Assembly: GCA_936914845.1 (NCBI GenBank)
Contig: CAKZGE010000003.1
Span: 769,366-833,365, forward strand
Reading direction: 5' to 3'
DNA length: 64,000 bases
Origin: an uncultured Chloracidobacterium sp.
Lineage (GTDB): Bacteria; Acidobacteriota; Blastocatellia; Pyrinomonadales; Pyrinomonadaceae
In this document: piece by piece, positions 43,811 to 52,140 of the stretch
Numbering within the stretch: position 1 is the stretch's first letter
Layout of the letters: every line of letters begins with the position of its first letter
Position numbers and translations under genes: made by a program
The notes under the pieces: model-generated
The model's input: only the letters and a program-made list of their open reading frames with translations
Database searches by the model: none
Told to the model about the DNA's origin: nothing

Positions 43811-44599
43811 TTAGTATCCGATCAATTCTTCGACAAATCGTCTAATGATCAGCGGCAGGTCGCGATCACTCGAATGGTTCGCGATCTTTTTAACGATAGC
43901 AGACCCGACCACCGCCGCATCAGCATAGCGCCAAACCTCTTTGATCTGTTCCGGTGTGGAAATGCCAAAGCCGACCGCTATCGGCAATCGGGTAAAGCGG
44001 CGCATTCTTGCGACCAGATCTCTCGCATCCGAAGAAATTTCACTGCTCTCACCCGTTACGCCGGTGCGGGCAACTGCGTAAATGAATCCGCCGGCATGGG
44101 CCGCTATCGAAGCTAAACGCTCGTCCGTCGATGTTGGGGCAACCAGCGAGATAAGATCGATCTTGTGGTTTCGCAGGATAGATGCAAGTTCATTTGCCTC
44201 TTCGTCAACTGCATCAGTTACCAATATCCCGTCGATATCAACAGCCGCACATTCTTCGGCGAGTTTTTCAAATCCATATGCCAAAAGCGGATTAAGGTAG
44301 CTGAACAATACGATCGGGACTTCGCACGTTTTACGAACCTCTCCAACCATGGTTATTATCTGCTGAAGATCGACACCCTTTGCCAACGCCCGCATTGACG
44401 AATCTTGAATGATCGGCCCGTCAGCCATCGGGTCAGAAAAAGGAACGCCGAGTTCAATGATGTCGGCTCCTGCGGCAGCAAGGTCCAACACGATCTCTTT
44501 TGAAACGGAGATGTCCGGGTCGCCCGCAGTTACAAAGGGAATAAAACCTTTCCGCGACCTTTCTTTAAGGCCGCTAAATGTGCTTTCGATCCGGCTCAT
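43811..44599 (-). CDS. trpA: tryptophan synthase alpha subunit
   Basis: 262 residues. Glu49 (ELGVPFSDPMADGP) and Asp60 are the catalytic acids. GILVTDAVDEEANEL and GFGISTPEQI match the family. It cleaves indole-3-glycerol phosphate and passes indole to TrpB. Last gene of trpEDCFBA, overlapping trpB by 4 bp; a hairpin follows. Confidence 0.97.
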   Translation of the reverse strand: MSRIESTFSGLKERSRKGFIPFVTAGDPDISVSKEIVLDLAAAGADIIELGVPFSDPMADGPIIQDSSMRALAKGVDLQQIITMVGEVRKTCEVPIVLFSYLNPLLAYGFEKLAEECAAVDIDGILVTDAVDEEANELASILRNHKIDLISLVAPTSTDERLASIAAHAGGFIYAVARTGVTGESSEISSDARDLVARMRRFTRLPIAVGFGISTPEQIKEVWRYADAAVVGSAIVKKIANHSSDRDLPLIIRRFVEELIGY

Positions 44600-45774
44600 A
44601 GTTCTGCTACCTGATGTACATCTTTGTCGCCCCGGCCAGACAAATTGACGATGACCACCGCATTCGAAGACATTTCCGGGGCGGTTTTAATGACTTGAGC
44701 GATGGCATGGGACGATTCGAGCGCCGGGATTATCCCTTCGGTCTCGGCTAAGAGTCTAAATGCGGACAAGGCCTCGTCGTCAGAAACGGTCGTGTATTCG
44801 ACACGTCCCTCGTCATGCAAAAAGGCATGTTCCGGGCCAACGGAAGCATAATCCAGTCCGGCCGAAATTGAGTGGGTTGGGGCGATCTGTCCGTTAATAT
44901 CCTGCAGCAGATAGCTTTTGGTTCCCTGAAGCACCCCACTTTTCCCACCTTTTACAAATCTCGCCGCATGTTCGCCGAGTGTCATTCCGGTACCGCCAGC
45001 CTCAACACCGAGCATTTTTACATTGTCCGCTAAGAACGGGTGAAAAAGTCCGATGGAATTCGAACCGCCGCCAACGCAAGCGACCAGCAGGTCCGGCAAA
45101 CGCCCCTCTTTTTCAAGTATCTGCTGCCGTGCTTCGCGGCCGATGACGCGCTGGAATTCGCGAACCATCAGCGGATAGGGATGCGGGCCCAACGCAGAAC
45201 CCAGCAAATAATAGGTGGAATCGACATTGGTAACCCAGTCTCGAAGGGCCTCGTTGATCGCATCTTTAAGCGTTCGGGAACCTGAATCAACGCCGCGGAC
45301 CTCAGCACCGAGCAAACGCATGCGAAAAACATTCAATTCTTGCCGGCGCATATCTTCTGTGCCCATATAAACTACGCATTGCAAACCGAACCGGGAGCAA
45401 ACCGTTGCTGTGGCTACGCCATGCTGGCCGGCACCGGTTTCGGCGATGATGCGTGTCTTGCCCATCCGTCGTGCGAGCAGGATCTGACCGACGCAATTGT
45501 TTATTTTATGAGCGCCGGTGTGGTTCAGATCTTCTCTTTTCAGATAGATCTTGGCTCCGCCGAGCTTTTCTGTCAGTCGTTGGGCAAAATAGAGCGGCGA
45601 AGGACGCCCTACGAAATCTTTCATCAGCGAATCGTATTCCGCCCAAAATTGATCGTCTTCTCGGGCCGTCAAAAAGTTGGCCAACAGCTCATCGAGCGGT
45701 GCGACCAGAGTTTCCGGCACAAAGCGGCCGCCATATTCGCCCCAATATCCGCGCCTATTTGGTTCAAAATTCAT
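44596..45774 (-). CDS. trpB: tryptophan synthase beta subunit
   Basis: 392 residues with N-terminal RGYWGEYGGRFVPETL. The PLP lysine is Lys90 in HTGAHKINN, and the phosphate loop is VGGGSNSIG (about 228-236). It condenses indole with serine in the alpha2beta2 complex. Overlaps trpF and trpA by 4 bp each. This is TrpB1-type sequence, not the TrpB2 paralogue. Confidence 0.97.
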   Translation of the reverse strand: MNFEPNRRGYWGEYGGRFVPETLVAPLDELLANFLTAREDDQFWAEYDSLMKDFVGRPSPLYFAQRLTEKLGGAKIYLKREDLNHTGAHKINNCVGQILLARRMGKTRIIAETGAGQHGVATATVCSRFGLQCVVYMGTEDMRRQELNVFRMRLLGAEVRGVDSGSRTLKDAINEALRDWVTNVDSTYYLLGSALGPHPYPLMVREFQRVIGREARQQILEKEGRLPDLLVACVGGGSNSIGLFHPFLADNVKMLGVEAGGTGMTLGEHAARFVKGGKSGVLQGTKSYLLQDINGQIAPTHSISAGLDYASVGPEHAFLHDEGRVEYTTVSDDEALSAFRLLAETEGIIPALESSHAIAQVIKTAPEMSSNAVVIVNLSGRGDKDVHQVAEL

Positions 45775-46397
45775 AGTGCATTTTTAGCGTTCTTTATGAA
45801 AGCAGCCATCTTGAAGTGATCTTTGACGCCCGGCGAAATTTCAACGCCGCTTGCTGCATCTACCGCCTGCGGCCGCACCTGAGAAATAGCCTCAGTAACA
45901 TTGCCGGAATTCAAACCACCGGCAAGATAGATGTTTTCGATAGTTTTCACAGCAGCTGCTATTCCCCAATCGAATGTTCTGCCGGTCCCGCCGTGGTCAG
46001 TTTCGGAGAATGCATCAAGCAATATCGCATCTGCCCCGAATTGCGAAAGGTTTTCGATATCGGCCTCGGAGCTTATGCGAATTGCTTTGATAATATTGGC
46101 ACCGGAATGCTTCCGGAGTTCGGCAATGAATTCGGCGGTTTCATTGCCATGAAGCTGAATTCCGCCAAGGTTACAGGATCTTTCGGCAAGAAGGATCTCC
46201 TTCAACGGCGAATCGACAAAAACCCCTACTTTTAGGATAGTTGGCGGCAGCTTTCCGATCCAGCTTTTAACTTGGAGCGGAGATCGAAACCGTTTACTAC
46301 CGGGCCAGAAATTGAATCCAAGCATGTCCGCGCCCAGCTTTTGAGCGGCGACCGCATCTTTGAGGTTTGTGATGCCGCATATCTTTACCAAGGTCAT
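45771..46397 (-). CDS. trpF: phosphoribosylanthranilate isomerase
   Basis: 208 residues. Start VKICGITNLKDA, catalytic Cys in KICG, and the acid Asp within DAILLDAFSE. The phosphate loop is LAGGLNSGNV, and the tail VDAASGVE is conserved. It converts PRA to CdRP. Overlaps trpC and trpB by 4 bp each. Confidence 0.96.
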   Translation of the reverse strand: MTLVKICGITNLKDAVAAQKLGADMLGFNFWPGSKRFRSPLQVKSWIGKLPPTILKVGVFVDSPLKEILLAERSCNLGGIQLHGNETAEFIAELRKHSGANIIKAIRISSEADIENLSQFGADAILLDAFSETDHGGTGRTFDWGIAAAVKTIENIYLAGGLNSGNVTEAISQVRPQAVDAASGVEISPGVKDHFKMAAFIKNAKNAL

Positions 46398-47176
46398 CGG
46401 GAACCCTCCTTGAGCAATTCTAGTCCGCCTCGCATAAAGGTTTCGCCGATCAAAAAGCCGTCGTATCCGAGCGATCGCAACTCGGCAAGTTCCGCCGCAG
46501 TAGAAAGGCCGCTTTCTGAGACGAAAAGAGCACCACGTTTATCATCTATCAAGCGGCGAGAGGTGTCGAGCGATACTTCGAAGGTCCGTAGGTCTCTGTT
46601 ATTGACGCCGATAAGATCAGCTCCGATGGAATGAGCGACGGCGAGTTCATCAAGGTCGTGGACCTCGACCAAAACATCAAGGCCAAGGTCAACGGCGATG
46701 GAGCGAAGGCCGGCTAGGTCGTTTGTATCGAGAGCCGCTACTATCAGGAGTATTGCATCGGCACCGGCCAAGGCCGCTTCGTAAATTTGATAGGCTTCGA
46801 CGATGAAATCTTTTCGCAGGATCGGGAGGTCCACCGCTGCGCGAGCCTTTCGCAGATCGTTCAAAGAACCCCGGAAAAAATCCTCTTCCGTCAAGACCGA
46901 TATTGCCGCGGCTCCTCCGTCGCGATAGGCAGCGGCGGCATCGGCAGGGTCAACCGTGTCATTGATCAAGCCCTTTGATGGCGATGCTCGTTTGAATTCA
47001 GCGATGATGCCTGAACCGTTTCTGTCCTTTAATGCCTGGGTCAAACGCGATCTCTCGCGGCCGTCGCGAAGATCACGAGCCATTATCTGAATGGCCGTTT
47101 CATTGAGGGCTATTTTCGCATCGCGCAACCGGTCTCTTTTCGCGGCTATTATTCTGTCGAGGATGTCTGTTTTCAT
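46394..47176 (-). CDS. trpC: indole-3-glycerol phosphate synthase
   Basis: 260 residues from ATG 47176, chosen because it gives a 4-bp overlap with trpD; the frame is open further upstream inside trpD. IIAEFKRASPSKGLI includes the catalytic Lys and Glu. LRKDFIVEAYQIYEA, VEVHDLDEL and IGVNNRDLRTFEV follow as in the (beta/alpha)8 family. Not fused to TrpF. Confidence 0.96.
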   Translation of the reverse strand: MKTDILDRIIAAKRDRLRDAKIALNETAIQIMARDLRDGRERSRLTQALKDRNGSGIIAEFKRASPSKGLINDTVDPADAAAAYRDGGAAAISVLTEEDFFRGSLNDLRKARAAVDLPILRKDFIVEAYQIYEAALAGADAILLIVAALDTNDLAGLRSIAVDLGLDVLVEVHDLDELAVAHSIGADLIGVNNRDLRTFEVSLDTSRRLIDDKRGALFVSESGLSTAAELAELRSLGYDGFLIGETFMRGGLELLKEGSR

Positions 47177-48192
47177 GTTGAGGCAAATTCTCTCAATTCG
47201 ATCATTTTTCGCAAAGCACTTCCGGTTCTGATGCTTTGTAAGGCACACGAAAGCGCATCCGAAAACTCACCGGCGTGTCCGGCCAAATAGAACGCTGCCA
47301 TCGAATTGATCAGGACCAGATGTTCTGCCGGCGAATTCTGGAGTTCATTAGCCAAAATGTTTTTGATCACCGAAGAACTCTGTGCGGCCGACGTGGTTCG
47401 AAATTCTTCGATCGAACTTTCAGGCAGAGAAAAGTCACGCGGCGAAATGTCGAAAAATGAGACACTTTCTGCGGTCACCTCAGCGACATTTGTCGAGGAG
47501 CTGATCGAGATCTCGTCCAAGCCGTCCGTTCCGTGTACGATCCAAGACCTCTCAGTGCCCAATCTCAGAAGTAAATTTGCCATTATAGGCAGCATTGCCT
47601 CGTCCCAAACACCGATCAATTGGCGGGATGCTTGTGCGGGATTGCACAGCGGCCCAATGCAATTAAAGATGGTGGGGAAGCCCAATTCGCGGCGTACTTT
47701 TGCGAGCGTAGATGAAAGCAGGTGATGATTAGGCGCAAACATAAAACAGATGTCAGCACCATTCAGGCTCCGTTCGGCCATTTCCGGAGTTGAAATACCA
47801 ATGCCGAGTTCGTCCAGCACATCTGAACTTCCCGAATTGCTGGTTGCCGCGCGGTTTCCATGCTTCGCGATGGGAACGCCACCACCGGCAGCGACAAAGG
47901 CCGCGGCGGTCGAAACATTGAAAGTTTTGGCTTTGCTGCCGCCGGTTCCGACTATGTCAACGGCGTTTGTATGCTTTGAATGTACTTTGACAGAACGCGA
48001 ACGCATGATCGTTGCCAAAGAAAATATCTCGTCTTCGCGGATACCTTTTTGATCCCACGAGATAAAAAGTGCGGTGAGCAGCGGCTCGTCGGCCGAGGCG
48101 ACCATCGAATCAAGCAAAGCTTCAGCATCAGATGCCAAAAGGCTGCTGCCTCTGCGGAACTCTTCCGTATAGTGTCTTATTATCTCACTCAC
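47173..48192 (-). CDS. trpD: anthranilate phosphoribosyltransferase
   Basis: 339 residues, unfused. The PRPP-binding VDIVGTGGSKAKTFNVST (about 78-95) and KHGNRAATSNSGSSDVL (about 108-124) are the family signatures. It attaches the phosphoribosyl group to anthranilate. Overlaps trpE and trpC by 4 bp each. There is no TrpG amidotransferase domain. Confidence 0.96.
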   Translation of the reverse strand: MSEIIRHYTEEFRRGSSLLASDAEALLDSMVASADEPLLTALFISWDQKGIREDEIFSLATIMRSRSVKVHSKHTNAVDIVGTGGSKAKTFNVSTAAAFVAAGGGVPIAKHGNRAATSNSGSSDVLDELGIGISTPEMAERSLNGADICFMFAPNHHLLSSTLAKVRRELGFPTIFNCIGPLCNPAQASRQLIGVWDEAMLPIMANLLLRLGTERSWIVHGTDGLDEISISSSTNVAEVTAESVSFFDISPRDFSLPESSIEEFRTTSAAQSSSVIKNILANELQNSPAEHLVLINSMAAFYLAGHAGEFSDALSCALQSIRTGSALRKMIELREFAST

Positions 48193-49634
48193 AGATCACC
48201 CCTTTCCGCTATGTCGATCGCTCGTAAAAGTCCGGCGGCTTTGTTGATCGTTTCCCTGTATTCCGCCGAAGGGTCAGAATCGGCTACGATGCCGGCCCCG
48301 GCCTGGATCTTGGCGATGCCGTCTTGGAGCGACATTGTCCGAATGGCTATGCACATATCCATATTCCCGGCATAGTCAAAATACCCGACCGCGCCCGAAT
48401 AGATACCCCGCGGCGAAGGTTCCAGCCGATCGATGATCTGAATTGCAGATACTTTTGGAGCACCGGAAACGGTGCCTGCCGGAAAGCACGATGCGAGTGC
48501 GTCAAAACGGTCCTTTCCATCGCTCAGTTTCGCCGAAAGGCAGCTGACGAGATGCTGAACGTGGGAATATTTTTCAATTTTCATCAAGCTGTCTACATGA
48601 ACTGAGCCAAAAGCGGCAACGCGGCCGAGGTCATTGCGGCCGAGATCTACCAACATCATATGCTCCGCCAATTCTTTTGCATCAGCTGCCATTTCCTGTG
48701 CAAAAAGGGTGTCTTCCTCCGGGGTGCTGCCGCGCGGCCGAGTGCCGGCGATCGGCCTATATTCTGCTATGGAGCCTGTACAGCGAACGAGCATTTCCGG
48801 GGAAGCTCCGATCAGATATTTTTGACCAAGTTTGATCAGAAACATATAGGGCGATGGATTCAACGATCGGATCGCCCGATATATGGAAATGTGCGAAGCC
48901 ATTGTTGGGCGGGTAAAGCACTGCGAGAGCACTATCTGATAAGCATCGCCCGCGGCTATGCACTCTTTGGCGGTCCGGACGGCGTTCTCAAATTCAGAGC
49001 GTGTGAAATTGGAGACCGATGACGAAGCCGAAAATTGTTCTCTTCGCGGAAGCCGGATCGAATCATTTTCCAATCGGAAACGGATGGCCCGGTTCCGGTC
49101 CGCAGCTTCATCACAAAGCTGCTGAAGTGTTTTGTCAGGGGCTATTTCGTCTTCGAAGACCAAAGAAACTATCTTTATGATCTGTCGCGCATGGTCAAAC
49201 GCGATAATGCTTCGACAGAACATGAAAGCAGATTCATCATCTGACGGTGCTATACATTCGCGAAGCTTTGGTTCGAACCAAGCGGAACACGAAAAATCCA
49301 TAGCGCCGATCGCCCCGCCTGCAAAACTCGGAAGGCCATCGACTTGTGTAATGGCGTATTTTTCGAAATGTTCGCGGAGCACTTCGAACATCGGCTGAGC
49401 AGTAAAGCGGCGGCGGCCATCGTTGAATACGTACGTGACACCATTCTGTCCGCCGTGGATGGAGAATTGCGGATCGCAACCGATAAAGGAATATCTGGCA
49501 ACCGTCTCGCCCCCTTGCACCGATTCCAGCAAAAAAGAATCGCCGCTTTCGGCGAGTTTTAGGTAAACGGCGAGCGGCGTCAATAGGTCTGCCGCCAATG
49601 TTTCGACGATAGGAATAACGTTGATCTTAGCCAT
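48189..49634 (-). CDS. trpE: anthranilate synthase component I
   Basis: 481 residues from ATG 49634; an in-frame TTG three codons earlier is less likely. The N-terminal SFLLESVQGGETVARYSFIG includes the LLES motif that binds feedback tryptophan. The C-terminal chorismate-binding domain has MLVDLGRNDLGRVA, FPAGTVSGAPK and IQAGAGIVADSDP. It makes anthranilate from chorismate with ammonia or glutamine. No trpG is in the operon. The start has no Shine-Dalgarno but follows the T run of the attenuator. Confidence 0.96.
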   Translation of the reverse strand: MAKINVIPIVETLAADLLTPLAVYLKLAESGDSFLLESVQGGETVARYSFIGCDPQFSIHGGQNGVTYVFNDGRRRFTAQPMFEVLREHFEKYAITQVDGLPSFAGGAIGAMDFSCSAWFEPKLRECIAPSDDESAFMFCRSIIAFDHARQIIKIVSLVFEDEIAPDKTLQQLCDEAADRNRAIRFRLENDSIRLPRREQFSASSSVSNFTRSEFENAVRTAKECIAAGDAYQIVLSQCFTRPTMASHISIYRAIRSLNPSPYMFLIKLGQKYLIGASPEMLVRCTGSIAEYRPIAGTRPRGSTPEEDTLFAQEMAADAKELAEHMMLVDLGRNDLGRVAAFGSVHVDSLMKIEKYSHVQHLVSCLSAKLSDGKDRFDALASCFPAGTVSGAPKVSAIQIIDRLEPSPRGIYSGAVGYFDYAGNMDMCIAIRTMSLQDGIAKIQAGAGIVADSDPSAEYRETINKAAGLLRAIDIAERGDL

Positions 49635-49640
49635 CAAATG

Positions 49641-49680
49641 CAAAACAAAAACGCCGCCCTAAAAATATTCAAGGCGGCGT
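49641..49680 (-). terminator. attenuator terminator of the trp operon
   Basis: On the minus strand ACGCCGCC (49680-49673) pairs perfectly with GGCGGCGT (49658-49651) around a 14-base loop, followed by TTTTGTTTTG (49650-49641). It lies 16 bp before the trpE ATG, after the leader peptide. This is an intrinsic terminator placed to stop transcription before trpE. Confidence 0.9.
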
Positions 49681-49726
49681 CGCAAGAACCTTATTATTCG
49701 GTCGTTTCGACCGTTCAATTTGCGAC
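49679..49726 (-). promoter_or_regulatory. antiterminator pairing of the trp leader
   Basis: GTCGCAA at 49726-49720 (minus strand, last codons of the leader peptide) is complementary to TTGCGAC at 49685-49679, whose last bases are the first of the terminator arm. The neighbouring GTGGC can extend it to GCCGC with a small bulge. Pairing would stop the terminator from forming. A separate hairpin CGGTCG-TTT-CGACCG (49699-49713) lies between the two arms. Confidence 0.75.
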
Positions 49727-49762
49727 AAGCCACAGCCACCACCAACGGGCAGTCTGGCTCAT
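49715..49762 (-). CDS. trpL: trp operon leader peptide (TrpL-type)
   Basis: A 15-residue frame, MSQTARWWWLWLVAN, stops at TGA 49717-49715. Four of its residues are Trp, three consecutive. Its 3' end carries the antiterminator sequence and the terminator follows 35 bp later, with trpE just downstream. An in-frame ATG at 49786 would lie at or before the transcription start predicted from the promoter, so 49762 is preferred. A peptide this Trp-rich in exactly this place is hard to explain by chance. There is no clear Shine-Dalgarno. Confidence 0.88.
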   Translation of the reverse strand: MSQTARWWWLWLVAN

Positions 49763-49793
49763 CGAATTTGAACCGTTGAAACTCATTGAGACA

Positions 49794-49822
49794 ATTACAA
49801 CCGAAACGGACGGCGATGTCAA
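49794..49822 (-). promoter_or_regulatory. sigma70-type promoter of the trp operon
   Basis: Read on the minus strand: TTGACA (49822-49817), a 17-bp spacer and TGTAAT (49799-49794). Only one base differs from the consensus hexamers. It lies between the stop of the VWFA gene and the leader peptide. Transcription would begin near 49787. Confidence 0.8.
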
Positions 49823-49834
49823 TCTGAAGCCCGT

Positions 49835-50965
49835 TTATTGCCGGCGAGTATCTTCGACGATGAGCTTTCGTTTGGCAGTAACGATCAAGCCGGGACGCCG
49901 CGAAGTTACTTCTATGATTCTTTCGGCGGGTTGGCCTTTCTCGCCTAACGGTATTTTGGGTATGTAGGTCAAAACGTAACTGGAATCGATCATGCGGGCG
50001 ATAACGGCGGTTTTGTCTATCATTTCATCCAAACTGCGGGCGATGATCATTACACCGTTGGCGTTCTCCGCAAGTTCGATCAGGTCGTGCTCGCTCTGTT
50101 CCAGATCGGCCTTGCGAGCCCGAAGCTTTTTAAGCATCGTGCGGTCCAGGTTTATCGTTGGGCCTACGCGGGTCGAAGCCGGACGGTCGCGAGCGTTGGG
50201 CAGTTGTGCGGCGATCTCGTCGGGCATAGCTTTCGGCGGCGGGCTGTTGGAGATCATTTTCGTGCGCGGGGTGATATCATCGGCTTCGAGTTGTGTATAG
50301 CTGATGACGTGAACATTGATGTCGCTGCCAAGAAGCCGTCGCATAGCGATGACCTTGGCAGATTGACCCTCTATCGTATCGGTGCCGTCCGTTATCAAGA
50401 CCAGATGTTTATTCTCAAGCCCTTGGCGAGACAAAAAATCTGCAGCCATTTGTAAAGCGGCGGCAAATGCCGAGCTTCGGCCGAATTTTGTACGTTTGCT
50501 GATCGCCTGTGCGAGAAGATCCTTGTCGGTCGTCCATTCGGCGACTATCTCCGGTTTGTCGCTGTATTGCATTACGGCAGCGGAATCAGCAGGAGCCAGA
50601 GCCGCTACCATGCTGCGGGCGACGCGCCGTGTTTGGTCCAAGCTTTTACGCTGGCGCATCTCGCCGCCGGTATCCATGACGATAAGAACATTTGCCGGTA
50701 TGCGACGAAGGGTTTGTGCTTGGTGAAGTATATTATTTTCGTCAATGACCAAGTCGTCTATCTTGACGTCGTTTAAAAAATTACCCTCTTCGTCAAAAGC
50801 CGCGACATTGACCTTGACCTCTTCAGTAACAACATTTATCGTGTCGTCTTCCGGTGTCGGCGGCGGGGAAGGACTTGGTTTAGCGCGGCCGCTTTGTGCA
50901 GCCGCCATCGCCGCCAGAATAAGAATAAAGGAGAGCCCAACTGCGAAACAGGGAAATTTTTTCAT
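49835..50965 (-). CDS. secreted VWFA-related protein (acidobacterial type)
   Basis: 376 residues from ATG 50965, with signal peptide MKKFPCFAVGLSFILILAA. A beta-sandwich (INVVTEEVKVNVAAFDEEGN, about 45-90) leads into a VWA domain (about 92-290) with VLIVMDTGGEM in place of the DxSxS MIDAS motif and LVLITDGTDTIEG. The Gly-Gly-Glu substitution suggests weak or altered metal binding. This arrangement matches the VWFA-related proteins abundant in Acidobacteria. It is the last gene of the seven-gene minus-strand run and precedes the trp promoter by 12 bp. Confidence 0.85.
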   Translation of the reverse strand: MKKFPCFAVGLSFILILAAMAAAQSGRAKPSPSPPPTPEDDTINVVTEEVKVNVAAFDEEGNFLNDVKIDDLVIDENNILHQAQTLRRIPANVLIVMDTGGEMRQRKSLDQTRRVARSMVAALAPADSAAVMQYSDKPEIVAEWTTDKDLLAQAISKRTKFGRSSAFAAALQMAADFLSRQGLENKHLVLITDGTDTIEGQSAKVIAMRRLLGSDINVHVISYTQLEADDITPRTKMISNSPPPKAMPDEIAAQLPNARDRPASTRVGPTINLDRTMLKKLRARKADLEQSEHDLIELAENANGVMIIARSLDEMIDKTAVIARMIDSSYVLTYIPKIPLGEKGQPAERIIEVTSRRPGLIVTAKRKLIVEDTRRQ

Positions 50966-51000
50966 GATCGTGCACCTATTCAAAAGATTAGATGAACCCA

Positions 51001-52071
51001 TCAAAGTTTCGGATGCTTTTCTACAAAATCAAGCAGGTGCTGCACATATGCACGAAAATTGGGGCAAATGATATTGTGCGGTTCCAAAAGTTCATCGGCT
51101 GTCGAAGTGTCATAGGTCTGCGAAAGGAAAAAATAAGGTACAGCGGCATATGGCATTCCGGTGAGCTTTGGCGAAAGCGGCATATTCAGAGCCATATTTA
51201 CCAATTTCGACGGCGGATGAGCATAGGATGGTTTGCCGCTCAAGCCCTTTGCGATGAGATCAAAAAGTTCAGCCGTCGTCAGCGGCCGCGGATCAGCCAA
51301 AGCAATGGTTTTGCCGACCGCTTCCTCATCGGTAGAAAGGGCGGCGATCGCGTCTATGACAAAATCGACCGGCACCAAATTAAGCCGCACATCGCTATTG
51401 CCAACATTTATGAGCCGAAGTATCGATGGGGCCTTGCGAAGATACCGGATTAAATAATAGATCCCGTCGTACTTCGCAGTTTGGCCCGAATGTGAATCAC
51501 CGACCACGACAGAGGGACGAAAAATGGTCAGCGGCACATCACCCTTTAACGCAGCCGTTTCTTTTTCCGCCAGATATTTAGTTTCTTCGTAATAATTGCG
51601 GAAACCGGCGTCGTGTTCCAATTCGGTCTCGCGAATGACTCCCTTCCGTTTTCCGGCGACATAACAGGTCGAAACATAGTTGTAGCGATGCAGTCCCCAG
51701 ATCGATCGGACGAATTCGTTGACGCGGCGGGTTCCTTCCAGATTGACCCGGACCGCCGTTTCCTCATTGACACCGAGGTCATAAACCGCGGCAAGATGAA
51801 AGACGTCCGTTGTTTCTGATTGCAAAATGCTGTAATCGTCGTCTGCTACACCCATCTGGGGTAAGGTAATGTCGCCCTTGATCAGCGCAAAATTTTCGAG
51901 AGGAGTTCCCGTGCGTTCACAGATGCGTTCAACGGACGCCATTGCAGTGTCCAAAAATTGGGGCTGAACCAGCAAAAAGAACTGGGTGGTCGGCGACGCA
52001 AGCTTGTCGACCAGCCTTTCGGCAATAAAGCCCGGAAATCCGGTCATAAAGATAGTTTTGGTGAAGTGCAT
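51001..52071 (-). CDS. extended SDR / thioester-reductase-like NAD(P)-dependent protein
   Basis: 356 residues. The Rossmann motif TGFPGFIAERL is at about 10-20. DVFHLAAVYDLGV and VSTCYVAGKRKG are typical of the NAD_binding_4 or male-sterility reductase branch. The catalytic Tyr and Lys are in YYEETKYLAEKE. Substrate is unknown, perhaps a fatty acyl thioester or a sugar nucleotide. It lies 69 bp after the quinone oxidoreductase gene. Confidence 0.83.
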   Translation of the reverse strand: MHFTKTIFMTGFPGFIAERLVDKLASPTTQFFLLVQPQFLDTAMASVERICERTGTPLENFALIKGDITLPQMGVADDDYSILQSETTDVFHLAAVYDLGVNEETAVRVNLEGTRRVNEFVRSIWGLHRYNYVSTCYVAGKRKGVIRETELEHDAGFRNYYEETKYLAEKETAALKGDVPLTIFRPSVVVGDSHSGQTAKYDGIYYLIRYLRKAPSILRLINVGNSDVRLNLVPVDFVIDAIAALSTDEEAVGKTIALADPRPLTTAELFDLIAKGLSGKPSYAHPPSKLVNMALNMPLSPKLTGMPYAAVPYFFLSQTYDTSTADELLEPHNIICPNFRAYVQHLLDFVEKHPKL

Positions 52072-52140
52072 AACCGCTCTCTAACAACAATATTTTATCA
52101 GGTTGCGAAAGAAATCTCATGAGTTCCGAAGGCCGAATAT

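Noticed and set aside
49715..49786. Longer trp leader starting at ATG 49786
   Set aside because: The promoter predicts transcription starting near 49787, leaving no room for a ribosome site. ATG 49762 is preferred.
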